Source: Hymenobacter sp. APR13
Lineage (GTDB): Bacteria; Bacteroidota; Bacteroidia; Cytophagales; Hymenobacteraceae
Direction of reading: 5' to 3'
Length of the DNA: 64,000 nt
Assembly (NCBI RefSeq): GCF_000737515.1
Contig: NZ_CP006587.1
Coordinates: 4,397,001 to 4,461,000 of the forward strand
Notes under the pieces: generated by a model
The model's database searches: none
The model's input: only the letters and a program-made list of their open reading frames with translations
Told to the model about the DNA's origin: nothing
Shown: piece after piece, positions 45,190 through 53,191 of the stretch
How positions within the stretch are numbered: position 1 is the first letter of the stretch
Layout: each line of letters begins with the position of its first letter
Position numbers and translations under genes: made by a program

Positions 45190-45231
45190 AATCACGGATT
45201 TAAACGGATTATTCGGATTTCGCGGATTCAG
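45190..45231. repeat. CGGATT short-period direct repeat array, copy 2
   Basis: ATCACGGATTTAAACGGATT then ATTCGGATTTCGCGGATTCA: four CGGATT words spaced 8-10 bases apart, immediately upstream of the ribBA ATG. Related to 24250-24291. Confidence 0.7.
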
Positions 45232-45298
45232 GAGGTGCAGCCCCGAGGAGCCCCGCAAAGTTGCTGCTACAACCAGCAGCCACGCCGCGAAGTTACGA

Positions 45299-45544
45299 GA
45301 GAGTAGCTGAGTAGCGGAGTAACTGCGTAAAACCGCGTCGGCTTGGCAATGGAAGAGGATGGTAACGCCCTGTCTCGCACAGGTGTTATGCCCGGCGGCT
45401 TTCAGAATGCACCGATGGCAGTAGCGCGAACTTTGTAGTTCGCGCCCCGCGCCTCTGAAACGGAATCGTTCGGACGGCGCGGGGGCGCGAACTGCAAAGT
45501 TCGCGCTACTGCCTGCTCAGTTACTCAACTACTCAGCTACTCTT
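45299..45544. repeat. Nested inverted repeat (GAGTAGCTGAGTAG outer, GTAGCGCGAAC inner)
   Basis: The outer arms GAGTAGCTGAGTAGCGGAGT (45299-45327) and its partner CTCAACTACTCAGCTACTC (45517-45544) enclose an inner stem: GGCAGTAGCGCGAACTTTGT (45417-45453) with ACTGCAAAGTTCGCGCTACT (45475-45512). Each inner arm is itself a hairpin (GCGCGAACT..AGTTCGCGC). The right outer arm overlaps the last codons of proC and supplies its TAG. The rest of this 349-base gap, 45232-45298 and 45328-45416, shows nothing else I can identify. Confidence 0.85.
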
Positions 45545-46349
45545 TCGCCAGCTCGGTGGCGCGCTGCTGGGCGGCTTTCATGCCGGCTTTTAGGGTTTCG
45601 GCGAGGTGGCCGGCCTGGAATTCGCGCAGGGCGGCTTCGGTGGTACCGCCTTTGGAGGCCACGGCGGCAATAAGCTCGTCGGGGCTTTTGTCGGAGGTGT
45701 TGAGCAGGTGGTAGGCGCCCAACATGGTCTGCTTCACCAGCAGCCCGGCCACCGATTCGGAGAAGCCCAGCTCGCGGCCGGCCTGCATCATGGCCTGCAC
45801 GATGTAGTAGAAATAGGCCGGGCCGCTGCCGCTCACGGCCGTCACGGCGTCGAGCAGGCTCTCATCTTCCAGGAAGATAGAGCGGCCGGTGGCGTTCAAC
45901 AGGTTCTCTACCTGGTGCAGGCGGCTGCGCTCCACTTCCGGTGCCGCCGAAAACCCGGTGATGCCCAGCCCCAGCAGCGCCGGCGTATTGGGCATGGCGC
46001 GCATCACCTGCTGGTGGCCCAGTTCGCGCTGCAGCCGCCCGATCGGGATGCCGGCCATGATGGACACCACCACCTGCGTGGGCTGCAGCACGGCCCGCAG
46101 GCCGGCCGCTATTTTATTGAAATCCTGCGGCTTCACGGCCACCATCACCACGTCGTAGCTACCCACGTGCGCTTCGAGCAGGCCGGTGGGCAAACCCTGG
46201 TGGGTGGCATCGAGCCGCTGGCAGTGCGCCGCGTCGCGCCCGAGCAGCAGCAAATCGGCGCGTTCCACGAGGTTGTAGTGCAGAAACGCCTTAGCGAAGG
46301 CCATGCCCATGTTGCCGCAGCCCAGGATTGCAATGCGAAGAGGAGTCAT
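45537..46349 (-). CDS. proC: Pyrroline-5-carboxylate reductase
   Basis: Last step of proline synthesis: NAD(P)H-dependent reduction of pyrroline-5-carboxylate in the cytosol. The 270-aa protein has the Rossmann motif LRIAILGCGNMGMAFAKAF, VKPQDFNKI, SIMAGIPIG, and the diagnostic VMRAMPNTPALLGLGITG. The C-terminal dimer domain has LLDAVTAVSGSGPAYFYYIVQAM and SKGGTTEAALREFQ. The start is set at MTPLRIAILG; 41 upstream codons in frame look non-coding. The GAG-TAG at its end lies inside a repeat arm. Confidence 0.96.
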   Translation of the reverse strand: MTPLRIAILGCGNMGMAFAKAFLHYNLVERADLLLLGRDAAHCQRLDATHQGLPTGLLEAHVGSYDVVMVAVKPQDFNKIAAGLRAVLQPTQVVVSIMAGIPIGRLQRELGHQQVMRAMPNTPALLGLGITGFSAAPEVERSRLHQVENLLNATGRSIFLEDESLLDAVTAVSGSGPAYFYYIVQAMMQAGRELGFSESVAGLLVKQTMLGAYHLLNTSDKSPDELIAAVASKGGTTEAALREFQAGHLAETLKAGMKAAQQRATELAKE

Positions 46350-46478
46350 GGGGTGGTTGGTTGAAAAAGATGAATTGAGAAGGTAGAGGCGTTTTGAAGG
46401 TGTGCTTAACGCAGCCGGTGGCAATCCAGGCAAAGTAAGTAGGCGCTGACGCACTGCTATACAACCATACAATTTGGT

Positions 46479-46907
46479 TTATCCAACCTGCGCAAGAAGT
46501 TCGTGAATTACATAGCCAACTGCCAAAACCACGCATGTTGCCAGAATAACCAGCCCCAGAACAGACCCGCCAAACAACGCCATGAAACTATCCACTTCTG
46601 CCACGCCGGGTGTCAGCGGATCATGGATGACGCGGACGTACGCTCCGACAAGACCTTTCTCGCCATCTCCCAGCTCTGATACAAACTGCCACTGCTTGTC
46701 TTGGTACGAAAAGGCTATTATAGGCCTAAACCATCTGTCGCCCTCCTCGTCAACGCGTTCCACAAACCCTATTATTTCCCCGGTTTTATGCACTCCATAA
46801 CGTTTCAGGTGGATAGCTCTTTTCAACGATGCCAATGCTTCGTTGAAGCTTCGCAACCACGTTCTGCTGAGTAAGACCATCAGCAGTATAATCACCAGCC
46901 AGTGCAT
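46479..46907 (-). CDS. Small membrane protein, DUF3592-like
   Basis: A 142-aa protein: N-terminal helix (LVIILLMVLLSRTWL), then a beta domain (GVHKTGEIIGFVERVDEEGD, RPIIAFSYQDKQWQF, VRVIHDPLTPGVAEVDSF), then a C-terminal helix (VLGLVILATCVVLAVGYVI). The G-x-I-x-x-F-V...V-x-x-D-P-x-x-P-x-x-A-E-V pattern fits DUF3592. AT-richer than its neighbours. It lies 8 bases downstream of a glycosyltransferase gene on the same strand and could be its passenger. Two similar proteins are at 13806 and 38125. Confidence 0.62.
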   Translation of the reverse strand: MHWLVIILLMVLLSRTWLRSFNEALASLKRAIHLKRYGVHKTGEIIGFVERVDEEGDRWFRPIIAFSYQDKQWQFVSELGDGEKGLVGAYVRVIHDPLTPGVAEVDSFMALFGGSVLGLVILATCVVLAVGYVIHELLAQVG

Positions 46908-46915
46908 AACGCAGG

Positions 46916-48082
46916 CTATTTAAACAACGCTTCCAGCTTGTTGGTGGCCGCTTCCCAGTCGTAGTGCTCCTGCACAAACCGGCGGCCCTGCTGGCCTAGC
47001 TCAGCGGCGGCGGCGGGGTCGTTGAGCAGGCCGATGATGAGGGCCGCCAGCTCCGGGGCCGACTCGCCCACCAGCAGATCCTGGCCGGGGCGGCCGCGCA
47101 GGGCGTTGTTGGCCAGCGGCGTGGTCACGCAGGGGCGCTCCATGGCCATGGCTTCCAGCAGCTTGTTCTGCAGGCCGGTGCCCACGCGCATGGGCGCCAC
47201 AAACACCTGCGTGGCGGCGTAGGCGTCGCGGATGTCGGGCAGGCGGCCGCTGACCGTGACGGCGGCCGAGGCCAGGGCCAGCACCCGAGTCGAAGGTGTA
47301 GTGCCCGCAATCATCAGGCGGGCTTCGGGGTGCAGCTGACGCACCAGCGGCAGGATTTCCTCAGCCAGAAACACGGCGGCATCCACGTTGGGGTGGTAGC
47401 TCATGTTGCCGCAGAATAGCAGCTCGTAGGTAGGCTCGGTGGCGCGGGGCTGAAAAAACTGCGTGTCGATACCGTTGAGCACCACTTGAATCCGGGCCCG
47501 GTGCGGGTGCTCGATGAGCTGGCGGTCCTGGTCGGAGATGATGGTGTGGTGGCGGAACCAGTCGAACACCCGGGCCTCGTAGGAGCGCAGGCGGCGGCCT
47601 TCGCGCAGCCAGAGTGGCCGTTGCCAGAGTGGTGCATTCTCGGCCCGGCGTAGCATGCCTTTCGAAAACACGTCCATGTAGTCGAGCGTCATGGGCAGCT
47701 GCGGGGCGTGGGCGCGCAGGTAGTGCGCCATCCGGATCAGCTGGCAATACACATGGTCGGGCTGGAACTGGCGGATCAGGGCGTCGAGGTGGCCCTGGGC
47801 CGTGCGGTCGTGGAAGTAGCCCACCTGCAGGGGCAGCCCCTGCGCCAGGGCGCGGGTCATGTTGAGGGCAATGCCGGGGCGGCTGAGGTAGTGCACGTGC
47901 AGACCGCCGGCGCACAGCGGCTCCACGGCGGCGCGGTCGGCGGCCGTCACCGGCTCATCCGACAAAGCAAACAGGCACACCTCATGACGCCGGGCCAGAT
48001 GGCGCAGCTGGTGATAGGCGCGTAGCTTGTCGCCCTTGTCGAGCGGGTACGGAAACCGGGACAGCAGTACAAGAAGCTTCAT
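46916..48082 (-). CDS. Glycosyltransferase, GT4-like (sugar transfer chain 1 type)
   Basis: A 388-aa GT-B enzyme. The N-terminal domain starts LLVLLSRFPYPLDKGDKLRAYHQLRHLARRHEV, the typical acceptor-binding entrance. The C-terminal domain has LLFCGNMSYHPNVDA, VFVAPMRVGTGLQNKLLEAMAMERPCVTT with the E-x7-E-like donor site, and a final EHYDWEA. The sugar and acceptor are unknown; surface polysaccharide assembly is likely. It lies 11 bases after another glycosyltransferase gene, so the two are probably co-transcribed. Start ATG at 48082; the long open frame upstream overlaps the partner gene. Confidence 0.9.
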   Translation of the reverse strand: MKLLVLLSRFPYPLDKGDKLRAYHQLRHLARRHEVCLFALSDEPVTAADRAAVEPLCAGGLHVHYLSRPGIALNMTRALAQGLPLQVGYFHDRTAQGHLDALIRQFQPDHVYCQLIRMAHYLRAHAPQLPMTLDYMDVFSKGMLRRAENAPLWQRPLWLREGRRLRSYEARVFDWFRHHTIISDQDRQLIEHPHRARIQVVLNGIDTQFFQPRATEPTYELLFCGNMSYHPNVDAAVFLAEEILPLVRQLHPEARLMIAGTTPSTRVLALASAAVTVSGRLPDIRDAYAATQVFVAPMRVGTGLQNKLLEAMAMERPCVTTPLANNALRGRPGQDLLVGESAPELAALIIGLLNDPAAAAELGQQGRRFVQEHYDWEAATNKLEALFK

Positions 48083-48093
48083 TGGGGGCAAAC

Positions 48094-49332
48094 TTACACC
48101 GTTTCGGCCCGCCGCTGGCGCACCACGCTGTACAAATCCACGAAGCTTTCCACCACGCGGCGGTTGTCGTAGAGGCGCCGGATGGTGCGGGCCGCCTCCT
48201 GCCCAATCAGGCCCGACGCCAGCTCGCCGGCGTAGTAGCGGCCTAGCACGTCCAGCCAAGCGGCCGGCGTATCGCGCACCACAATGTCGAAGCCGTCTTT
48301 CACGTGGATGCCTTCGGCGCCCAGCGTGGTGCTCAGAATGCACTTGCCCTGGGCCATGCCCTCAATGATTTTGATGCGCATGCCGCCGCCGCTCAGCAGC
48401 GGTACCAGCATGATGTCGTGCTGCTGCATGAAGGCCGCCGCCGACTCCACGAAGCCGTGCACCGTCACGCCGGGCAGCTGCAGCTCGCGGAAGCGGGCCG
48501 GCATCTGCTTGCCGGCCAGGTGCAGCTCCAGGCCCGGGTAGCGGGCCGTGGCCTGGGGCCAGACTTCGCGCAGAAACCAGTCGAGGCCCTCCTGGTTGGG
48601 CAGCCAGTCCAGCGAGCCAATCATGAACAAACTGCGAGGCCGGGGCACGATGGCGGCATCCGACTGGAACCGCTCCAGCTCCACGCCGGCCGGGATGAAC
48701 ACCACCGGCTCCGGGCAACTCAGCTGCCGCAGCCGCTGCTGGTCGGCTTCGGTGATGGCCGCCACGGCATCAAACTGGTGCAGCGCGTGGTGCTCGAAGG
48801 CCTTGAGGCGGCGGGCCAGCTGCTGCAGGTACCATTTCTTCAGCGGGTTGCCGGCGCGCTGCGCCAGCATTTCCCAGATGGTGTACTCCACGTTGTGGGC
48901 GCGCAGCACCACCGGCGGCAGGTGCTTTCCACGCGGCCGGCCGGCCTCGGCCCAGTAGCCGGCGTACCACGCCACAAAGGTGCCTTCCATCTGCACCACA
49001 TCATAAGGCTCCGCGGCCAGCAGCTCGGCGAGTTTTGCCTTTGCCGCTTCGCTCACAAACCGCTCTACGTTGTAGGGCAGCTCGCTGGAAAGCAGGTTGC
49101 GCAGGGCCTTCCAGGGCGAAAGGCGCGTGTCGATGTCTACGGTAACCAGGCGGAAATTGGGGCCGAGGTGGTCGAGGGCGGTGGCGGGCTGGTAGTGCTT
49201 GGGCGTGTTGAGTGCCAGCATCGTGACACGGTGGCCGGCCCGCACGAGGCCCGCGGCCACGTCGTACATGGCAATGGCCCCGCCATCAGTGGTAGGAAAC
49301 GGAACGCGCGGACAAAGCTGCAGAATGTGCAC
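48094..49332 (-). CDS. Glycosyltransferase, GT4-like
   Basis: A 412-aa GT-B enzyme. N terminus HILQLCPRVPFPTTDGGAIA with a UDP-sugar transferase look; middle VVLRAHNVEYTIWEMLA; C-terminal domain SLFMIGSLDWLPNQEG, GVTVHGFVESAAAFMQQHD and VPLLSGGGMRIKIIEGMAQGKCI with the donor-binding Glu. I set the start at the GTG at 49332, because the open frame beyond it (to an ATG at 49512) runs through an intergenic palindrome array and cannot be ancestral coding sequence. Operon with the transferase at 46916. Cytosolic face of the inner membrane. Confidence 0.88.
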   Translation of the reverse strand: MHILQLCPRVPFPTTDGGAIAMYDVAAGLVRAGHRVTMLALNTPKHYQPATALDHLGPNFRLVTVDIDTRLSPWKALRNLLSSELPYNVERFVSEAAKAKLAELLAAEPYDVVQMEGTFVAWYAGYWAEAGRPRGKHLPPVVLRAHNVEYTIWEMLAQRAGNPLKKWYLQQLARRLKAFEHHALHQFDAVAAITEADQQRLRQLSCPEPVVFIPAGVELERFQSDAAIVPRPRSLFMIGSLDWLPNQEGLDWFLREVWPQATARYPGLELHLAGKQMPARFRELQLPGVTVHGFVESAAAFMQQHDIMLVPLLSGGGMRIKIIEGMAQGKCILSTTLGAEGIHVKDGFDIVVRDTPAAWLDVLGRYYAGELASGLIGQEAARTIRRLYDNRRVVESFVDLYSVVRQRRAETV

Positions 49333-49365
49333 GTAGTGGATATTGGGGTGGTAGAATGGCAGACT

Positions 49366-49569
49366 GTGGTCCGACGAGTTGCCCGCAGGGCCTCGTCGGA
49401 CCACTAGTCGTTGGCCGATGCGGGCCGGGTCGTTCAAAGATAGTGGTACTAAGAGGCTCTGCGGGCAACTCGTAGCACCACGCCGGCGGCCGCTGCGGGT
49501 GAGGACGTTCAACGTGAACGTTCAACGATAGTGATCCGACGAGGCCCTACGGGCAACTCGTCGGACCAC
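49366..49569. repeat. Array of three related 40-bp palindromes
   Basis: Unit 1 (49366-49405) is a perfect stem GTGGTCCGACGAG / CTCGTCGGACCAC with loop TTGCCCGCAGGGC. Units 2 (49442-49481) and 3 (49529-49569) are degenerate versions carrying the GCGGGCAACTCGT / ACGGGCAACTCGT loop in opposite orientation to unit 1. Units 2 and 3 are each preceded by GTTCAA(A/C)GATAGTG. The array fills the gap upstream of the glycosyltransferase pair. Confidence 0.85.
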
Positions 49570-49592
49570 ACTGGTTACCTGGCACCGCCCTG

Positions 49593-50612
49593 CTACGCCT
49601 GAAACTGGCGGACCAGGGAGGCAATCTGCTCGTCGGTGCCCAGGAACAGCATCACGTCGCCGGGTTGGGGGATGGTGTCGGCGCTGGGGCTCACCAGCAG
49701 CTCGCCGGTATGGTGCTTGAGGCCGATGACGGTGGCGCCGGTGCGCGAGCGGATATCCAGCTCGCGGATGCTGCGGCCACGCCATTCAGGGCGCATTTCG
49801 TCGGGGCGCAGCTCCTCGAGGCGCAGCTTGTTGGGGCCCAGGCCAGAAATCATGTCCAGAAAACGGATGACTTCGGGCCGGATGACGAGGTTGGCCATGT
49901 GCGAGCCGCCGATTTCGTCGGGCATCACCACCGAGTCGGCGCCGGCGCGCAGCAGCTTGGCTTCGCTGGTTTTGAGGCTGGCGCGGGCAATGATTTTGAT
50001 GCCCGGGTTCAGCTCGCGGGCCGTCAGGGTCACGAACACGTTGTCGGCATCTTTGGGCAGGGCCGTGATGAGGGCCCGGGCCCGGGAGATGCCGGCCGCC
50101 AGCAGGGTTTCGTCGGTGGTGGCGTCGCCGAAAACGGCCAGCACTTTGCCGCCCAGCACTTCCACGGTGCTTTTGAGCAGGGCCTCGCTCTGCTCCACAA
50201 TCACCACCTGGGCCCCGCTGTCGTGCAGCTCGTGGTAGGCCTTGCTGCCGTTGCGCCCAAAGCCACACACGATGATGTGGTTGGATACATTGCGGATTTC
50301 CTGGTCAGTGCGAAGCATTTGAAAGAGGTTGCGCAGCTCGCCATCGAAGATGTAGGTGGTCAGCACCGACACCAGGTAGGCCACCACGAGCAGGTTGAAG
50401 AAGATATAAACCGAGACAAACAGCCGCCCGTCCGGCGACAACGGATGCAGCTCGCCAAACCCCACCGTGGAGATGGTAATCATGGTCATGTAGAACGCCT
50501 CGAGCAGCGTGAACTTCTCGATCCACATAAACCCCAGCATGCCGCCGCCGAAGCTGACGATGGTGAGCACCACGGCCAGAAAAAACCGACTCAGGTTAAA
50601 GCGGTGCCACAT
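49593..50612 (-). CDS. RCK-gated potassium channel (two-helix pore plus TrkA domains)
   Basis: A 339-aa MthK-type channel. TM1 FFLAVVLTIVSFGGGMLGFMW is followed by the pore helix and selectivity filter TISTVGFGELHPLS (about 49), then TM2 FVSVYIFFNLLVVAYLVSVLT. Residues about 110-235 form a TrkA-N/RCK nucleotide-binding domain (IIVCGFGRNGSKAYHEL, VFGDATTDETLLAAGI). Residues 260-339 form a TrkA-C domain (IRELDIRSRTGATVIGL...IPQPGDVMLFLG). A K+ channel gated by a cytosolic ligand is expected. Stand-alone gene; an AT-rich inverted repeat follows upstream. Confidence 0.93.
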   Translation of the reverse strand: MWHRFNLSRFFLAVVLTIVSFGGGMLGFMWIEKFTLLEAFYMTMITISTVGFGELHPLSPDGRLFVSVYIFFNLLVVAYLVSVLTTYIFDGELRNLFQMLRTDQEIRNVSNHIIVCGFGRNGSKAYHELHDSGAQVVIVEQSEALLKSTVEVLGGKVLAVFGDATTDETLLAAGISRARALITALPKDADNVFVTLTARELNPGIKIIARASLKTSEAKLLRAGADSVVMPDEIGGSHMANLVIRPEVIRFLDMISGLGPNKLRLEELRPDEMRPEWRGRSIRELDIRSRTGATVIGLKHHTGELLVSPSADTIPQPGDVMLFLGTDEQIASLVRQFQA

Positions 50613-50615
50613 TTT

Positions 50616-50788
50616 TTCAATTAGAAATTGAGAATTAAAAAGTAAGAATTGGTGGCTTGGCGCGGGCGCTCAGGCAGGAGACTCCAACTATTCCAGGCCA
50701 CGACACCCCCCGACAGCCCCGTCCTCACGGCGCAAGATTCACCGGCAGGGCCAATTTTAAATTTTTAATCCTGAATTTATAATTGAAT
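50616..50788. repeat. AT-rich inverted repeat upstream of the channel gene
   Basis: The left arm TTCAATTAGAAATTGAGAAT...AAGAATTGG (50616-50652) pairs with the right arm CCAATTTTAAATTTTTAATC...TAATTGAA (50751-50787) at roughly 80 percent. The spacer has normal high G+C. The right arm ends at the stop codon of dnaG. The composition contrast with the surroundings is striking. Confidence 0.8.
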
Positions 50789-52887
50789 CAGGCGCCGCGC
50801 GGAATGACGGTGCCCAGCAGGTTGGCCAGCTGGTTGTCCATCTGCTTGAGCAGGTGAATGGTTTGCAGGTTTTCCATCATGCTGGCCTCGTCGGCGGGGT
50901 GGCGCAGGGCTTCGAGGCGCACGGCCAGCTCGCGCTCCACGTTCACCTTGTTGAGGCGCAGAATGGCGTTGTCGCAGGCGGTTTGCAGCAAGTCCAGCTC
51001 GCGGGGCACGTGGATCTGGTGGGTGGTCCAGTTGGGGCTGAGCTCGTACTTCTCGGTGGCCAGTTCGGCCACTACGCTGCGGATATCGGAGCGGCCGTGC
51101 TGGATGAGCGTACGCACCTCGGGCCAGCGGCCCTGCTCCAGCTCCTGCCGGCACAGGTGCAGCAAATCGGCATAGACGCTGGTTTTGAAAGGCGTATCGT
51201 CAAGCTGCTGCAGCAGGTACTGGGCCACGGCCACCTCGGGGGCCAGCGGCTGCGCCGAGTAGAGAAGCAGCAGGCGCACCACTTCCCGCTCGCACTGTTC
51301 CAGTACGTCGGGCACGGGCTCCAGGTCTTCGCGGGTGAGGGTGCCCAGGTCACCGCCACCGCCCATCAGGTCCTCGGGCGAGGCGCCGTACATCAGGGCT
51401 TCGGCCTCTTCCTCGGGGCTCATAGGCCGCGGGGCCGGGCGTTGGCTGGCGCCACCACCTGGCACCTGCTGGCCGCCGGAGCTACCGCCACCATAGCTGC
51501 CAGCTACCCCGCTCCCACCACTGCCGCTGCTACTCTGGCCGCCGGGTGCCTTTTGGGTGGCGTTGCGCACCAGCTTGTTGTACTCGGTGATGAGCACCTG
51601 CTCGTCGATGCCGAAGGCCTGCGAGGTCTGCTGCAGGAACACTTGGCGCTTGATGGGGTCGGGCACCTTGGCAATGCTCTGGAGCACCTCCCGGATGGCT
51701 TCGGCCTTCTTCACCGGGTCCTGGGCGGCTTCGCGGCTTACCAAGTCGGTTTTGAACTGGATAAAGTCCTGGCTGGCACCGTCGAGATGCTCCTTGAAGC
51801 GCTGGTCGCCGACTTTGCGGATGTAGCTGTCCGGGTCGTCGCCGTCGGGGAACAGCACCACGCGCACGTTCAGGCCGCCTTCCAGCAGCATGTCAATGCC
51901 GCGCAGCGAGGCCCGGATGCCGGCCGCGTCGCCGTCGTAGAGCACCGTTACGTTGTCGGTGTAGCGCTTGATAAGGCGGATCTGACCGTCGGTGAGCGAG
52001 GTACCCGACGAGGCCACCACGTTCTTGATGCCGCCCTGGTGTAAGCTCAGCACATCGAGGTACCCTTCCACCAGGTAGCACAGCTCCTCCGAGCGGATGG
52101 GCTGCCGGGCCTGGTAGAGGCCATACAGCACATCCGACTTGTGGTAAATCTCCGACTCGGGCGAGTTGAGGTACTTGGCGGTCTTGTCGTTGGGCTTGAG
52201 CGTGCGGGCCCCGAAGCCGATGACGCGGCCCGAAATGTTGTGAATCGGGAACATCACACGGCCCCGGAACCGGTCGTAGCGGCGGCCGGTGTCCTGGCCC
52301 TGGTCGTCTTCGCGGCGCACCACGAGGCCGGTTTTCTCCAGGTACTTCAGCTCGAACCCCGCCGCCGTGGCCGATTTCAGCAGGTCGTCCCACTGATCCA
52401 GGGAGTAGCCCAGCTCGAAGGTTTTGATGGTGGCTTGGTTGAGGCCGCGCTGCCGGAGGTAGCTCCAGCCGATGCTCTGGCCTTCCTCGTTGTCCTGGAG
52501 CAGCTTGTGGTAGTGGTCCTTGGCCCAGTTCGAGACGATGAACTGGGAGTCCTTTTCGTTCTGGGCCAGCTGCTGCTCGGGCGTCTTTTCCTCTTCCTGA
52601 ACGTCGATGCCGTACTTTTTGGCCAGGTACTTCAGGGCCTCCACGTAGCTGGTGCCCTCGATGTCCATGATGAACTGCACCACCCCGCCGGCCTTGCCGC
52701 ACCCGAAACACTTGTACAGCCCCTTGGCCGGGGCCACCGAGAAGCTCGGCGACTTTTCGTGGTGAAACGGGCAGCAGGCCCACATATTCTGGCCCTTGCG
52801 CTTGAGGCTCACGAAGTCGCCCACCACCTCCACAATGTCGGCGTGGTGGATAATCTGGTCAACGGTTTCTTTGGGGATACGGGCCAA
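50788..52887 (-). CDS. dnaG: DNA primase
   Basis: Makes RNA primers for DNA replication. The 699-aa protein has the N-terminal CHC2 zinc finger (ACCPFHHEKSPSFSV ... YKCFGCGKAGG), the RNAP-like core and a TOPRIM domain (LVEGYLDVLSLHQGG, VLYDGDAAGIRAS, FPDGDDPDSYI) with its acidic metal site. A Gly/Ser-rich linker (about 475-520) precedes a C-terminal helical domain that should contact the DnaB helicase. I place the start at TTG 52887 (reads M-ARIPKETVDQI), the normal start of this family; the 24 codons upstream look non-coding. Confidence 0.95.
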   Translation of the reverse strand: MARIPKETVDQIIHHADIVEVVGDFVSLKRKGQNMWACCPFHHEKSPSFSVAPAKGLYKCFGCGKAGGVVQFIMDIEGTSYVEALKYLAKKYGIDVQEEEKTPEQQLAQNEKDSQFIVSNWAKDHYHKLLQDNEEGQSIGWSYLRQRGLNQATIKTFELGYSLDQWDDLLKSATAAGFELKYLEKTGLVVRREDDQGQDTGRRYDRFRGRVMFPIHNISGRVIGFGARTLKPNDKTAKYLNSPESEIYHKSDVLYGLYQARQPIRSEELCYLVEGYLDVLSLHQGGIKNVVASSGTSLTDGQIRLIKRYTDNVTVLYDGDAAGIRASLRGIDMLLEGGLNVRVVLFPDGDDPDSYIRKVGDQRFKEHLDGASQDFIQFKTDLVSREAAQDPVKKAEAIREVLQSIAKVPDPIKRQVFLQQTSQAFGIDEQVLITEYNKLVRNATQKAPGGQSSSGSGGSGVAGSYGGGSSGGQQVPGGGASQRPAPRPMSPEEEAEALMYGASPEDLMGGGGDLGTLTREDLEPVPDVLEQCEREVVRLLLLYSAQPLAPEVAVAQYLLQQLDDTPFKTSVYADLLHLCRQELEQGRWPEVRTLIQHGRSDIRSVVAELATEKYELSPNWTTHQIHVPRELDLLQTACDNAILRLNKVNVERELAVRLEALRHPADEASMMENLQTIHLLKQMDNQLANLLGTVIPRGA

Positions 52888-52994
52888 GGCAGTGCAGGCA
52901 ACAGGGGTAGCAGCGGAACAGAACCCCAAAGGTAGGCAGGAACCGCCGCGAAGTGGCACGCCTTGGGTTTACTGCTGGCTGGCTAAGTCACTTT

Positions 52995-53163
52995 GAACGT
53001 CATGCTGAGCGAAGCCGAAGCATCTCGCGTGCTGATGTTGAAATAGTAATCAGATGGTACCTGCTCCGTAGCCCAGGGTTTAAACCCTGGGCTAGTGAAG
53101 CAACGTCAGCAACGTCAGCAACGTCAGCACGCGAGATGCTTCGGCAAGCTCAGCATGACGTTC
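52995..53163. repeat. Nested inverted repeat (AACGTCATGCTGAGC family) with central perfect palindrome
   Basis: The outer arms GAACGTCATGCTGAGCGAAG...GATGTTG (52995-53040) and the right arm starting at 53122 and ending CTCAGCATGACGTTC (53163) pair well. In the centre is the perfect 26-bp palindrome made of TAGCCCAGGGTTT and its complement (53069-53094). Next to it AACGTCAGC is repeated three times in tandem (53102-53128). It covers most of the 304-base gap between dnaG and the flavoprotein gene; nothing else is visible there. Confidence 0.88.
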
Positions 53164-53191
53164 AGTTTGTGTTCCTAAACCACTCCCCCCC

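Noticed and set aside
43922..45310. 462-aa open frame on the plus strand
   Set aside because: Antisense shadow of ribBA with shadow-like composition.
45188..45536. FMN riboswitch upstream of ribBA
   Set aside because: I looked for the conserved RFN-element core on the minus strand and found only the CGGATT array and nested repeats.
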